From the NCBI GenBank assembly GCA_035519535.1, contig DATIWF010000118.1, positions 4,882 through 68,881 of the forward strand: a DNA stretch of 64,000 nt, written 5' to 3'. Below, piece after piece: positions 56,578-63,569 of this stretch. The notes beneath the pieces were generated by a model. The model saw only the letters and a list, made by a program, of their open reading frames with translations. It did not search any database and had not been told where the DNA came from. The stretch is from DATEGZ01 sp035519535. GTDB taxonomy: Bacteria > Acidobacteriota > Vicinamibacteria > Vicinamibacterales > SCN-69-37. How positions within the stretch are numbered: position 1 is the stretch's first letter; each line of letters opens with the position of its first letter. A program made the position numbers and the translations under genes.

Positions 56578-58116
56578 TCAGGCGTCTGACCGTTTGAAAC
56601 GATCCACCAGCGCTCCGAGCAACCCTTCGACCGTGTAGACCGACGGCACGAGCGCGGTCTTGACGCCGAGCTCGGTCGCCGCCGCGGCCGTGACCGGGCC
56701 GATCGCAGCCACGACCGTCGTGTTGAGCAGATCGACGGCCTGCTCCTCCCCGATGAGTGACGCGAAGACCTGCACGGCCGATGGATTGGTGAACGTGACC
56801 GCGTCGATCTTGCCCTCGAGGAGCAGCCGGTAGACGTTCTGGACCGCCGGGGAGTCCGCGGATTCCGGCGCAGCCCGGTACGCGACGAGATCGGTGACCG
56901 TGGCGCCGCGGCGCGTCAGGTCGTCCGCCAGCACGTCTCGCTGCCGGTCGGGGCGCACGACCAGCACCCGCTGGCCGGTCAGCGCGCCCTTGGCGCCGAG
57001 CGCCTCGCCGATGCTTTCGACGCGGAACTCCGGCACGACGACGTCGGGCTTGATGCCGCTGGCGATGAGCCGCTCGCCGGCCGACGCGCCGACGGCGCAC
57101 ACCGCCACGCGCCCGAGCGCGCGCAGGTCGCGCGGTCCGCGCGACAGCGCGGCGAAAAACCTGGACACCGCGTTCGCCGACTCGAACACGAGCCAGTCGT
57201 ACGTGTCCACCGACGCGGCGGCGCGATCGACCGCCTCCGGATCCTCCGGAGGCGCCAGGCGAAACGTCGGGGCTTCGATCGGCTGGGCGCCGAGGTTCTC
57301 GAGACCCTCGACCAGATCCCGCGCCTGCTCGCGCGTGCGCGTGACGACGATCCGGCGCCCGAAGAGCGGGCGTTCGTCGAACCAGCGCAGGTGATCGCGC
57401 AGGCACGCGACCTCGCCGACGACCAGGATCGCAGCCTCGCCGTCGGCGCCCGACGACGTGGCCTCGAGCAGCTCCTCGATCGTGCCGGCGACGGTCCGCT
57501 GCGCCGGCTGCGTGCCGCGGTAGATCAACGCCGCCGCCTGGTCGAGCGGCGCGCCATGGTCGACGAGCGCCTGCAGAATGGTCGGGACGACCCGGGCCGC
57601 GGCGTAACAGACCAGCGTGCCATCGAGCTTCGTGACGGCGTCCCAGTCCACATCGGGCAGCGTCTCGGTCTCGCTTTCCTGGCCGCGGAGGAGCAGCAGC
57701 GCGTCGCCCGCGCCGGGGTAGGTGACGGGCACGCCCGCGTAGGCGGTCGCGCCAATCGCGGCCGGCACGCCGGGCACGACCTCGAACGGCACACCCTGCT
57801 CGTGCAGGAACAACGCCTCCTTCGCGCCGCTGTCGAAGACGAACGCGTCGCCCCACTTGAGCCGCGCCACGGTGTGGCCGTCGCGCGCCTTCTCGGCGAG
57901 CAGCATCGAGATCGCGTCCTGCGCGATCTCGCGCTCGGCGGGCGCACCCGCCGCGATGCGCTCCGCGTCAGGCCGCGCCCATCGGAGGACGGCCTCCACT
58001 GACCGGTCGTAGACGACGACGTCGGCCTCGGCGAGGAGGCGGACGCCGCGCGCGCTGATGAGCCCGGGATCGCCCGGACCGGCGCCGATGATGAACACGC
58101 GGCCGGAGGGGGTCAC
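56578..58116 (-). CDS. Uroporphyrinogen-III methyltransferase / synthase fusion (CobA-HemD)
   Basis: Encodes 512 residues. Residues 1-245 are a uroporphyrinogen-III C-methyltransferase: VFIIGAGPGDPGLISARGVR, the LKWGDAFVFDSGAKEALFL segment and VPGVPAAIGATAYAGVPVTY. Residues 250-512 are uroporphyrinogen-III synthase: RRIVVTRTREQARDLVEGLE, YDWLVFESANAVSRFF, VAYRAAP, VTFTNPSAVQVFASLIG and AIGPVTAAAATELG. Together they close the tetrapyrrole ring and methylate it toward sirohaem or cobalamin. In the first domain the usual GDP motif KRGD-like is WGDAF, a small departure. GTG 58116 overlaps the VWA gene stop (GTGA). Confidence 0.93.
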   Translation of the reverse strand: MTPSGRVFIIGAGPGDPGLISARGVRLLAEADVVVYDRSVEAVLRWARPDAERIAAGAPAEREIAQDAISMLLAEKARDGHTVARLKWGDAFVFDSGAKEALFLHEQGVPFEVVPGVPAAIGATAYAGVPVTYPGAGDALLLLRGQESETETLPDVDWDAVTKLDGTLVCYAAARVVPTILQALVDHGAPLDQAAALIYRGTQPAQRTVAGTIEELLEATSSGADGEAAILVVGEVACLRDHLRWFDERPLFGRRIVVTRTREQARDLVEGLENLGAQPIEAPTFRLAPPEDPEAVDRAAASVDTYDWLVFESANAVSRFFAALSRGPRDLRALGRVAVCAVGASAGERLIASGIKPDVVVPEFRVESIGEALGAKGALTGQRVLVVRPDRQRDVLADDLTRRGATVTDLVAYRAAPESADSPAVQNVYRLLLEGKIDAVTFTNPSAVQVFASLIGEEQAVDLLNTTVVAAIGPVTAAAATELGVKTALVPSVYTVEGLLGALVDRFKRSDA

Positions 58117-59036
58117 CGGTCCGCCGCCGGAGCGAAGTAGCCGCTGCGCGTGCGGGCCGCCGTGTCCGGCCGGTTCACGCGCACCGCGATCCTGCGCCAC
58201 GTCCCGTCGTGCTTCCGGTTCTTCGAGACGAAGCCGAGCACGTACTGATTCGACAGCTCGTCGGCGACCTTCTGGTACACGCCGGACAGCTGCGCAAGGT
58301 CCTCGACGAAGAACGCCCACCCGCCCGTTTCCTGGGCGAGCGTGCGCATGACGAAGTCGCCCTGGCTGAACCCCTTGTGCGGGCCGTCCTCCTTGGCGTG
58401 CAGCGCGATCCCGTAGATCAGCGCTTCGGCCCGCTTCGCCTCGTCGAGCACGTCGTCGTACGTCTTGAGGCTGGCGGTGTCCTCGCCGTCCGAGAGCACG
58501 ATGATGGCCTGGCGCCGGATGTCGTCGGACGCCACCCCGGGCGCGCGCGCCAGGTCGCGGAGCGCGATGTAGATCGCGTCATACAGCGCGGTCGATCCGC
58601 CGGCCTCGGTCTTGTGGATCGCGGCCTCGAGCGCGGGGACGTCGTGCGTGAACCCCTGCAGGATGCTCTCGTGGTTGTCGAAGTCGATGACTTCCGCGAG
58701 GTCACGCGCGCCCAGCCGGCGCGCGAATCCCACGGCCGCCTCCTTGGCAATGGCCAGCTTCGATTCCATGCTCGTGCTCGAGTCGATCAGCATGGAGAGC
58801 GCGATGGGCTGACGCTCGCCCGAGAAGAGCGAGATGTCCTGCGGCACGCCGTCCTCGAAGATCTGGAAGTCCTCGCGGTGGAGGCCGGTGACGAAATGCT
58901 GCGCGGCATCGGTGACCGTGACGCTGAGCTGGACGGTGTCGGTCCCGCCGCGAAAGACCTGTGGCCGCGCCCGCGCCGTCGTCGAGGCGGCCGCGACGAG
59001 CGCGCCCACGAGCAGGCAGCGGGCGGCGCCGGTCAT
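58113..59036 (-). CDS. Secreted VWA-domain protein
   Basis: Encodes 307 residues with a signal sequence (CLLVGALVAAASTTARA). The domain is typical of acidobacterial VWFA-related proteins: VQLSVTVTDAAQHFVTGLHR, FQIFEDGVPQDISLFSGER, the intact MIDAS motif in LIDSSTSM, GGSTALYDAI and VLSDGED. It probably binds a divalent metal and a partner protein outside the membrane. The ATG overlaps the preceding stop (ATGA). Confidence 0.9.
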   Translation of the reverse strand: MTGAARCLLVGALVAAASTTARARPQVFRGGTDTVQLSVTVTDAAQHFVTGLHREDFQIFEDGVPQDISLFSGERQPIALSMLIDSSTSMESKLAIAKEAAVGFARRLGARDLAEVIDFDNHESILQGFTHDVPALEAAIHKTEAGGSTALYDAIYIALRDLARAPGVASDDIRRQAIIVLSDGEDTASLKTYDDVLDEAKRAEALIYGIALHAKEDGPHKGFSQGDFVMRTLAQETGGWAFFVEDLAQLSGVYQKVADELSNQYVLGFVSKNRKHDGTWRRIAVRVNRPDTAARTRSGYFAPAADR

Positions 59037-59974
59037 TCCTTGCCCCAACGGGGCGCCCAGAGCTTCACGTCCTTGCGCGTGACCTCGACCTCCATCTGCT
59101 TCGGCGGAATCAGCGCTTCGGGACGGTTGTAGGTGACGTCGAGCTGCGACAGCAGGCGCGTGGCGACCCACGACAGGCCCAACGTAATCGCCTGGCGGGT
59201 GATGAGCGGCTTGTTGCCGCCGCCGCTGTCGCTCGCGACGTCCGAGACGACGATGGCCCGCTCGCGGGCCTCCGGCGTGACGACCGCGCCGCGCTGCTCG
59301 AGCAGCGTCACGGTCCACAGGGCGACGCCCGTGTTCTGCAACGTCTTGCGGATCGAGTCGTTGGAGTCGTTACTGAACTCGGGTCCATCTTCCATGTCGA
59401 AGGCGACGATCACGGGCCGCGTGGCGCCCTTCTTCTTCAGCGTCTTCGCGGCCTCGTCGATGGCCTGCATCAGGTACGCGCCGGATCCCTTGCGCCAGAA
59501 GATCTTCTCGACGCCCTTGGCGAGCGCGACCGCGCTGGACGTCGCCGGCACGAGCGTCGTCGGCCGGTCGCCGAACGTCATCAGCGTGATCTCGGTCTGC
59601 GAGCTGCCGTCGAGGATCTGCTTGATGAACGCGCTGACGCCCTCGCGGATTTCCGTGACGGCCCGCTGCGACACGTCGCTGTCGTCGACGAGCAGGGCGA
59701 TCTGCATCGGCGTCGTGGCCTGGCCGACCCGCAGGACCTCACGGGCCATGCCGTCCTCGCGCACGCGGATCTCGGCCGGCGCGAGGTCCGTGACGGGCGC
59801 GTCGTCCTTGCCGGCCGCGGAGATGTAGACGTGCCGCTCGCGCTGCGCGCGCGGCGTCTGCGCGAGCAGCACGGGCGAGGCGAGGATCGACGCGGCGGCG
59901 ACACCGGCGCACCAGCGCGAGGGGCGGCCCGACAGGATCCGAGGACGGCGAGCGGTCGCGGGTTGGTGAGTCAT
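59033..59974 (-). CDS. Secreted VWA-like protein with degenerate MIDAS
   Basis: Encodes 313 residues with a signal sequence (WCAGVAAASILASPVLLAQ). Its fold order resembles the next gene (ISAAGKDDAPVTDLAPAEIR, VREDGMAREVLRVG, IALLVDDSDVSQRA), but the DxSxS metal motif is changed to DDSDV, so metal binding may be lost. It overlaps the second VWA gene by four bases; the pair looks like a diverged duplication. A TATACT box (59993-59998) lies 18 bases before the ATG. Confidence 0.85.
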   Translation of the reverse strand: MTHQPATARRPRILSGRPSRWCAGVAAASILASPVLLAQTPRAQRERHVYISAAGKDDAPVTDLAPAEIRVREDGMAREVLRVGQATTPMQIALLVDDSDVSQRAVTEIREGVSAFIKQILDGSSQTEITLMTFGDRPTTLVPATSSAVALAKGVEKIFWRKGSGAYLMQAIDEAAKTLKKKGATRPVIVAFDMEDGPEFSNDSNDSIRKTLQNTGVALWTVTLLEQRGAVVTPEARERAIVVSDVASDSGGGNKPLITRQAITLGLSWVATRLLSQLDVTYNRPEALIPPKQMEVEVTRKDVKLWAPRWGKE

Positions 59975-59992
59975 GATCTGCCCCCGCCTCGC

Positions 59993-60056
59993 AGTATATC
60001 GAGTTCGCCCACCAGCGGCGCGGCCGCCGGGGTGCGCCAGACAGGTACGATAGAAT
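59993..60056. promoter_or_regulatory. Divergent promoters: VWA operon and atp F0 operon
   Basis: On the minus strand TATACT (59993-59998) lies 18 bases before the VWA gene. On the plus strand TAGAAT (60051-60056, in GGTACGATAGAATG) lies 31 bases before atpZ. Neither has a convincing -35. Confidence 0.45.
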
Positions 60057-60087
60057 GCCCTGTTGGTAGGCCGGCGGTGGGGCCGAC

Positions 60088-60339
60088 ATGCCGAAGGACG
60101 ACGACCGCACGCACTGGTTGGCCCGGTCAGTCGGGTTCCTGCAGGACACGGTCGTTCGCGCGGGGCCGGCGGCAGCAGCCAGCTACACGCTGGTCGGGGC
60201 CATCCTCCTGCTTGGCGGCGGGGGATACGCGCTCGACCAGTGGCTCGGCACGCGGCCGTGGTTGCTGCTGAGCGGGTTGCTGCTCGGGATGGCCGTCGGA
60301 TTTTACGAGCTGGTCAAGACAACATGGCGACGTCAGTGA
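60088..60339 (+). CDS. atpZ: ATP synthase accessory protein AtpZ
   Basis: Encodes 83 residues with two membrane helices. ASYTLVGAILLLGGGGYALD, WLGTRPWLLLSGLLLGMAVG and FYELVKTTWRRQ match the AtpZ/AtpQ family that precedes F0 genes and assists assembly or ion supply. Its 3' end overlaps the next gene by 16 bases. Confidence 0.88.
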   Translation: MPKDDDRTHWLARSVGFLQDTVVRAGPAAAASYTLVGAILLLGGGGYALDQWLGTRPWLLLSGLLLGMAVGFYELVKTTWRRQ

Positions 60340-60704
60340 CCGTGGTCGGCTGGATGACGGCGGCGTGTGCGGGGAGCGCTCTGGCGCTGGTGGCGTTCGT
60401 GCCGGGCTTTGCCCCGCGCGACGTCGTCGCGGGCATGGCCGGTCCGCTGGTCGCCGCGGGCGTCTCGTGGTTGATGATCGATCGAATCGCCCGCGTGAAT
60501 CCGGCAGGTCTGACGCCGTTGATGATGGTCGCGTTCGCGGTCAAGCTCGTCTTTTTCGGCGCGTATGTGGCGCTCGCACTGCGCGTGCTCCAGGTGGCGC
60601 CGGTGCCGTTCGTCGTGAGCTTCACGCTGGCGTTTGTCGGACTCTGGGCGGCCGAGGCCGTGCTGCTGCACCGGCTGGCGGGCCGCCGCGCGCACGCGTC
60701 GTAA
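60324..60704 (+). CDS. AtpI-like membrane protein
   Basis: Encodes 126 residues with four helices (VTVVGWMTAACAGSALALVA, VVAGMAGPLVAAGVSWLMID, LMMVAFAVKLVFFGAYVALA, VVSFTLAFVGLWAAEAVLLH). Position between atpZ and atpB and helix layout identify it as the AtpI-like gene seen in many atp operons; sequence alone would not suffice. It starts inside the atpZ end. Confidence 0.75.
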   Translation: MATSVTVVGWMTAACAGSALALVAFVPGFAPRDVVAGMAGPLVAAGVSWLMIDRIARVNPAGLTPLMMVAFAVKLVFFGAYVALALRVLQVAPVPFVVSFTLAFVGLWAAEAVLLHRLAGRRAHAS

Positions 60705-60714
60705 CGATCCCTCG

Positions 60715-61653
60715 ATGAACCCAGCTGCACAGGAAACGGTCGCCCGGGCGCAGGAGGCCCACGCCGCCGGCGGATTCGACGCCGGCTCGGTGATCATCGG
60801 CCACGTCTCGAACAGCGCGCACGAGCACGCGCTCATTCATCTGCCGACGGTTTTCGGCATCGACCTGTCGGTCACCAAGCACGTGTTCATGCTCTGGTTC
60901 GTCGCCGCGTCGGTGTTCGTCATCGTCACCGGCCTCGTGCGGCGATCGGTCGCGTCCGGCCGGCTCGTGCCGACGCGGCCGATGAACGCGCTCGAGATCG
61001 GCGTCGAGTTCATCCGCGACACGGTCGTCATGCCGAACGTCGGGAAGAAGTGGGCCGACCAGTGGACGCCGCTCATCCTGACGTTCTTCACGTTCATCCT
61101 GGGTGCGAATCTGATCGGCCTCATTCCGATTTTCGACGTCCTCGGCTTGGTCGATCACTACGTCCTCCATACGGCCGAGGGCTCGTTCGTCCAGCGCCTG
61201 ATCCACGGCAGCTCGACGGCGACGGGCAACTACAACGTCACCGCGGGGCTGGCGGTCATCGCGTTTTTCGCGATCATCGTCGCCGGCACGCTCGCGCACG
61301 GGTTCGTGCAGCACTGGAAGAACCTCGTGCCCGGGGGGCTGCCGAAGCCGCTCTACATTCTCCTGATTCCGCTGGAGCTCATCAGCACGCTCGTCCGGCC
61401 GTTCGCGCTGACGATGCGACTCGCGGCGAACATGACGGGCGGGCACATCGCGATTCTGGCGATCCTGTCGTTCGTGTTCGTCTTCACGCAGCTGGTGAGC
61501 GCCACGCTCGGCATCGGCATCGGCCTCGGCTTCTCGGTGCCGCTCGCCACCGCGATTTCCGTCCTGGAGATCATCGTCGTGCTCGTCCAGGCGTACGTGT
61601 TCACGTTGTTGTCGGCCGTGTTCATCGGCATGGCCATTCACGTTCACCACTAA
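60715..61653 (+). CDS. atpB: ATP synthase F0 subunit a
   Basis: Encodes 312 residues. The essential proton-channel arginine lies in ISTLVRPFALTMRLAANMTG (the second R-type helix) and the protein ends with VQAYVFTLLSAVFIGMAIHV, as usual. The N-terminus carries a long His-containing segment (GHVSNSAHEHALIHLPTVFG) before the first helix. Earlier in-frame codons from 60634 overlap the AtpI-like gene and are not used. Confidence 0.95.
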   Translation: MNPAAQETVARAQEAHAAGGFDAGSVIIGHVSNSAHEHALIHLPTVFGIDLSVTKHVFMLWFVAASVFVIVTGLVRRSVASGRLVPTRPMNALEIGVEFIRDTVVMPNVGKKWADQWTPLILTFFTFILGANLIGLIPIFDVLGLVDHYVLHTAEGSFVQRLIHGSSTATGNYNVTAGLAVIAFFAIIVAGTLAHGFVQHWKNLVPGGLPKPLYILLIPLELISTLVRPFALTMRLAANMTGGHIAILAILSFVFVFTQLVSATLGIGIGLGFSVPLATAISVLEIIVVLVQAYVFTLLSAVFIGMAIHVHH

Positions 61654-61676
61654 CTCGATACAGGGAGCAGATCAGC

Positions 61677-61916
61677 ATGCAGGAAGCAGCTTCGATGGCT
61701 TGGGCGTACGCGGGGGCCGGCGTCGGCCTCGGGCTCGTCGTGATTGGCGCCGGCGTGGGCATCGGCCGGCTCGCGCAGGGCGTCGCGGAAGGCGTCGCCC
61801 GTCAGCCGAGCGCCGCCGCGCAGATTTCCGGCGCGACCAATCTGCCGCTCTTCCTGCTCGAAGGCGTCGCCATTCTCGGCGAGGTCTTCTGTCTGCTGGT
61901 GATCCTGCTCAAGTAG
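61677..61916 (+). CDS. atpE: ATP synthase F0 subunit c
   Basis: Encodes 79 residues forming a helical hairpin. The polar loop is ARQPSA and the ion-carrying carboxylate is Glu62 in FLLEGVAILGE, with a second Glu at 69. Positions that bind sodium in known Na-type c subunits (Gln in helix 1, Ser after the Glu) are Ile and Gly here, which points to proton coupling. GGGAGCAG lies upstream of the ATG. Confidence 0.95.
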   Translation: MQEAASMAWAYAGAGVGLGLVVIGAGVGIGRLAQGVAEGVARQPSAAAQISGATNLPLFLLEGVAILGEVFCLLVILLK

Positions 61917-61924
61917 GACGCGCC

Positions 61925-62425
61925 ATGAACAACCCTCTCGTCCAGCCGGATCCCGGGCTGTTCATCTGGACGATTCTGACGTTCCTCGTCCTGCTCGGCC
62001 TCCTCGCGAAGTTCGCGTGGAAGCCGCTGCTGGCCGCACTCGACAAGCGGCAGCAGATGATCGCGCAGACGGTCGAGGACGCGAAGCAGGCGCGCGAGGA
62101 GATCGAGCGCGCCCGGCAGGAGTCCGCCCAGGTGATCGCGAAGGCGCGCGTCGACGCCGAGGCCGTGCTCGCGCGGACGCAGGCCGACGCCGCGCGCTTC
62201 CACGAGGAGATGCGGCAGAAGGCGATCGCCGACGCGCAGGCCGTCGTCCAGCGCGCCGAGCGGGAGATCGAGCTGGAGAAGCAGCGCGCCATCAAGCAGA
62301 TCCGCCACGAAGCGGTGGATCTGTCGCTCGCGATCGCGTCGAAGCTGCTCCGCCGCAACGTCACCAAGGAAGACAACCTCGCGCTGATCGACGACACCAT
62401 CAAGCAGATTCAGCCGGCGGAGTAA
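61925..62425 (+). CDS. atpF: ATP synthase F0 subunit b
   Basis: Encodes 166 residues: one N-terminal membrane helix (GLFIWTILTFLVLLGLLAKF) followed by a long charged coiled coil (KQAREEIERARQESAQVIAK and on) that forms the stator stalk. It is the last gene of the operon; the delta, alpha, gamma, beta and epsilon genes do not follow, and a strong hairpin begins 16 bases after its stop. Confidence 0.95.
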   Translation: MNNPLVQPDPGLFIWTILTFLVLLGLLAKFAWKPLLAALDKRQQMIAQTVEDAKQAREEIERARQESAQVIAKARVDAEAVLARTQADAARFHEEMRQKAIADAQAVVQRAEREIELEKQRAIKQIRHEAVDLSLAIASKLLRRNVTKEDNLALIDDTIKQIQPAE

Positions 62426-62440
62426 GACACCGGACGGCTG

Positions 62441-62504
62441 GCGAAATGAAGCCGGGTATATTTTTCTCGTGATCCACCGAAAAATATACCCGGCTTCATT
62501 TCGC
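62441..62504. terminator. 25-bp perfect hairpin, CCGGGTATA family
   Basis: The arms GCGAAATGAAGCCGGGTATA plus TTTTT (62441-62465) and their exact complement (62480-62504) form a 25-bp stem with a 14-base loop. It follows atpF and is expected to end the F0 transcript. Unlike the copy at 52852, this one also carries coding sequence: GTG at 62469 in the loop opens the EamA frame and the right arm encodes its first residues. Confidence 0.88.
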
Positions 62505-63443
62505 GCACGCTGGGGCATCGACGCCCTGCTCGTGCTGATGGTGGTGATCTGGGGCGCGAACTACAGCGTCATCAAGCGCTGCTTTGCGGAGATCCCGCCG
62601 CAGCCGTTCAACGCCCTGCGCCTCCTGGTCGCGTCGGCGACGTTCTTCGCCGCGATCCGGCACGCGCGGCGGCGGGCAATCGCCTCGGGCGGGCGGCTGT
62701 CGTCCGTGTTCTACACGTCGGCGCCGCTCACCCGGCGCGACCGCCTCGATCTGCTCTGGCTCGGCCTCATCGGCCACTTCGCCTATCAGACGTGCTTCGT
62801 CGGCGGCGTCGCGGCGACGAGCGTCTCGAACGCCGCGCTGGTGATCGGCGCGACGCCCGTCGCGATCGCGACGGCGTCGGCGCTCGTCGGGCACGAGCGG
62901 ATCGCGCCGCTCCACTGGGTCGGCGCGGCCATCTCCATCCTCGGCATCTACTTCGTCGTCGGCCACTCGGCCTCGTTCGGCGGGGCGACGCTCCACGGCG
63001 ACGTGCTCATCATGGTGTCCGTGGCGTGCTGGGTGGCGTACACGCTGGGCGCGACGCGCCTGATCGCGCGCCACTCGCCGCTCTACGTCACGGGCATGAC
63101 GATGATGATCGGTGTCGGGCCGTACGTCCTGGTCATGCTGCCGCAGATCGTGCGCGTGCCCTGGGCGCAGGTGAGCGCGTGGACCTGGGTCGCGCTGCTG
63201 CTGTCGGCCTGGCTCGCGCTCTGCGTCGCGTATCTCATCTGGTACACCGGCGTGCAGCGCCTGGGACCCGCGCGCACGTCGATCTACTCGAACGTGATTC
63301 CGATCGTCGCGATGACGATCGCGGCGCTGTGGCTGCGCGAGCCGATCACGACGGCCAAGGCGATCGGCGCCGCGGCGGTGCTGAGCGGCGTGTTCCTCAC
63401 CAGGCTCGCGCGGCCGGCGGCGACGCTGCCGGTCGAGGAGTGA
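62469..63443 (+). CDS. EamA/DMT-family transporter
   Basis: Encodes 324 residues with ten predicted helices in two EamA repeats (LLVLMVVIWGANYSVIKRCF; ALVIGATPVAIATASALVGH; GDVLIMVSVACWVAYTLGAT; YSNVIPIVAMTIAALWLREP). These transporters export amino acids or other metabolites; the cargo is unknown. The start is uncertain. GTG 62469 lies in the loop of the hairpin at 62441-62504 and gives the N-terminus VIHRKIYPASFRAR; a start inside the first helix would leave that helix short. No ribosome-binding site is free. Confidence 0.85.
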   Translation: MIHRKIYPASFRARWGIDALLVLMVVIWGANYSVIKRCFAEIPPQPFNALRLLVASATFFAAIRHARRRAIASGGRLSSVFYTSAPLTRRDRLDLLWLGLIGHFAYQTCFVGGVAATSVSNAALVIGATPVAIATASALVGHERIAPLHWVGAAISILGIYFVVGHSASFGGATLHGDVLIMVSVACWVAYTLGATRLIARHSPLYVTGMTMMIGVGPYVLVMLPQIVRVPWAQVSAWTWVALLLSAWLALCVAYLIWYTGVQRLGPARTSIYSNVIPIVAMTIAALWLREPITTAKAIGAAAVLSGVFLTRLARPAATLPVEE

Positions 63444-63455
63444 AGGAGAATCGGT

Positions 63456-63550
63456 GGATTGAGTGATTGAGCTATTGAGTGATTGAGTTATTCAGTTATT
63501 GGGTGTCTCACGGCCCCTCCCCCAATAACTCAATGACTCAATCACTCAAT
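63456..63550. repeat. ATTGAGTG-type tandem dyad
   Basis: The left arm repeats ATTGAGTGATTGAGCTATTG, AGTGATTGAGTTATTCAGTT; the right arm reads CAATAACTCAATGACTCAAT then CACTCAATAG. The arms are near complements over about 35 bases around GGGTGTCTCACGGCCCC. It lies between the EamA stop and the desaturase -10 box. Confidence 0.8.
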
Positions 63551-63557
63551 AGCCCGA

Positions 63558-63563
63558 TACAAT
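63558..63563 (+). promoter_or_regulatory. -10 box of the desaturase gene
   Basis: TACAAT in CCCGATACAATGATCCC, six bases before the GTG at 63570. A further example of the leaderless layout. Confidence 0.5.
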
Positions 63564-63569
63564 GATCCC

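Noticed and set aside
61677..61916. Sodium-type c subunit
   Set aside because: The Gln in helix 1 and the Ser after the carboxylate, which bind sodium in known cases, are Ile and Gly here.
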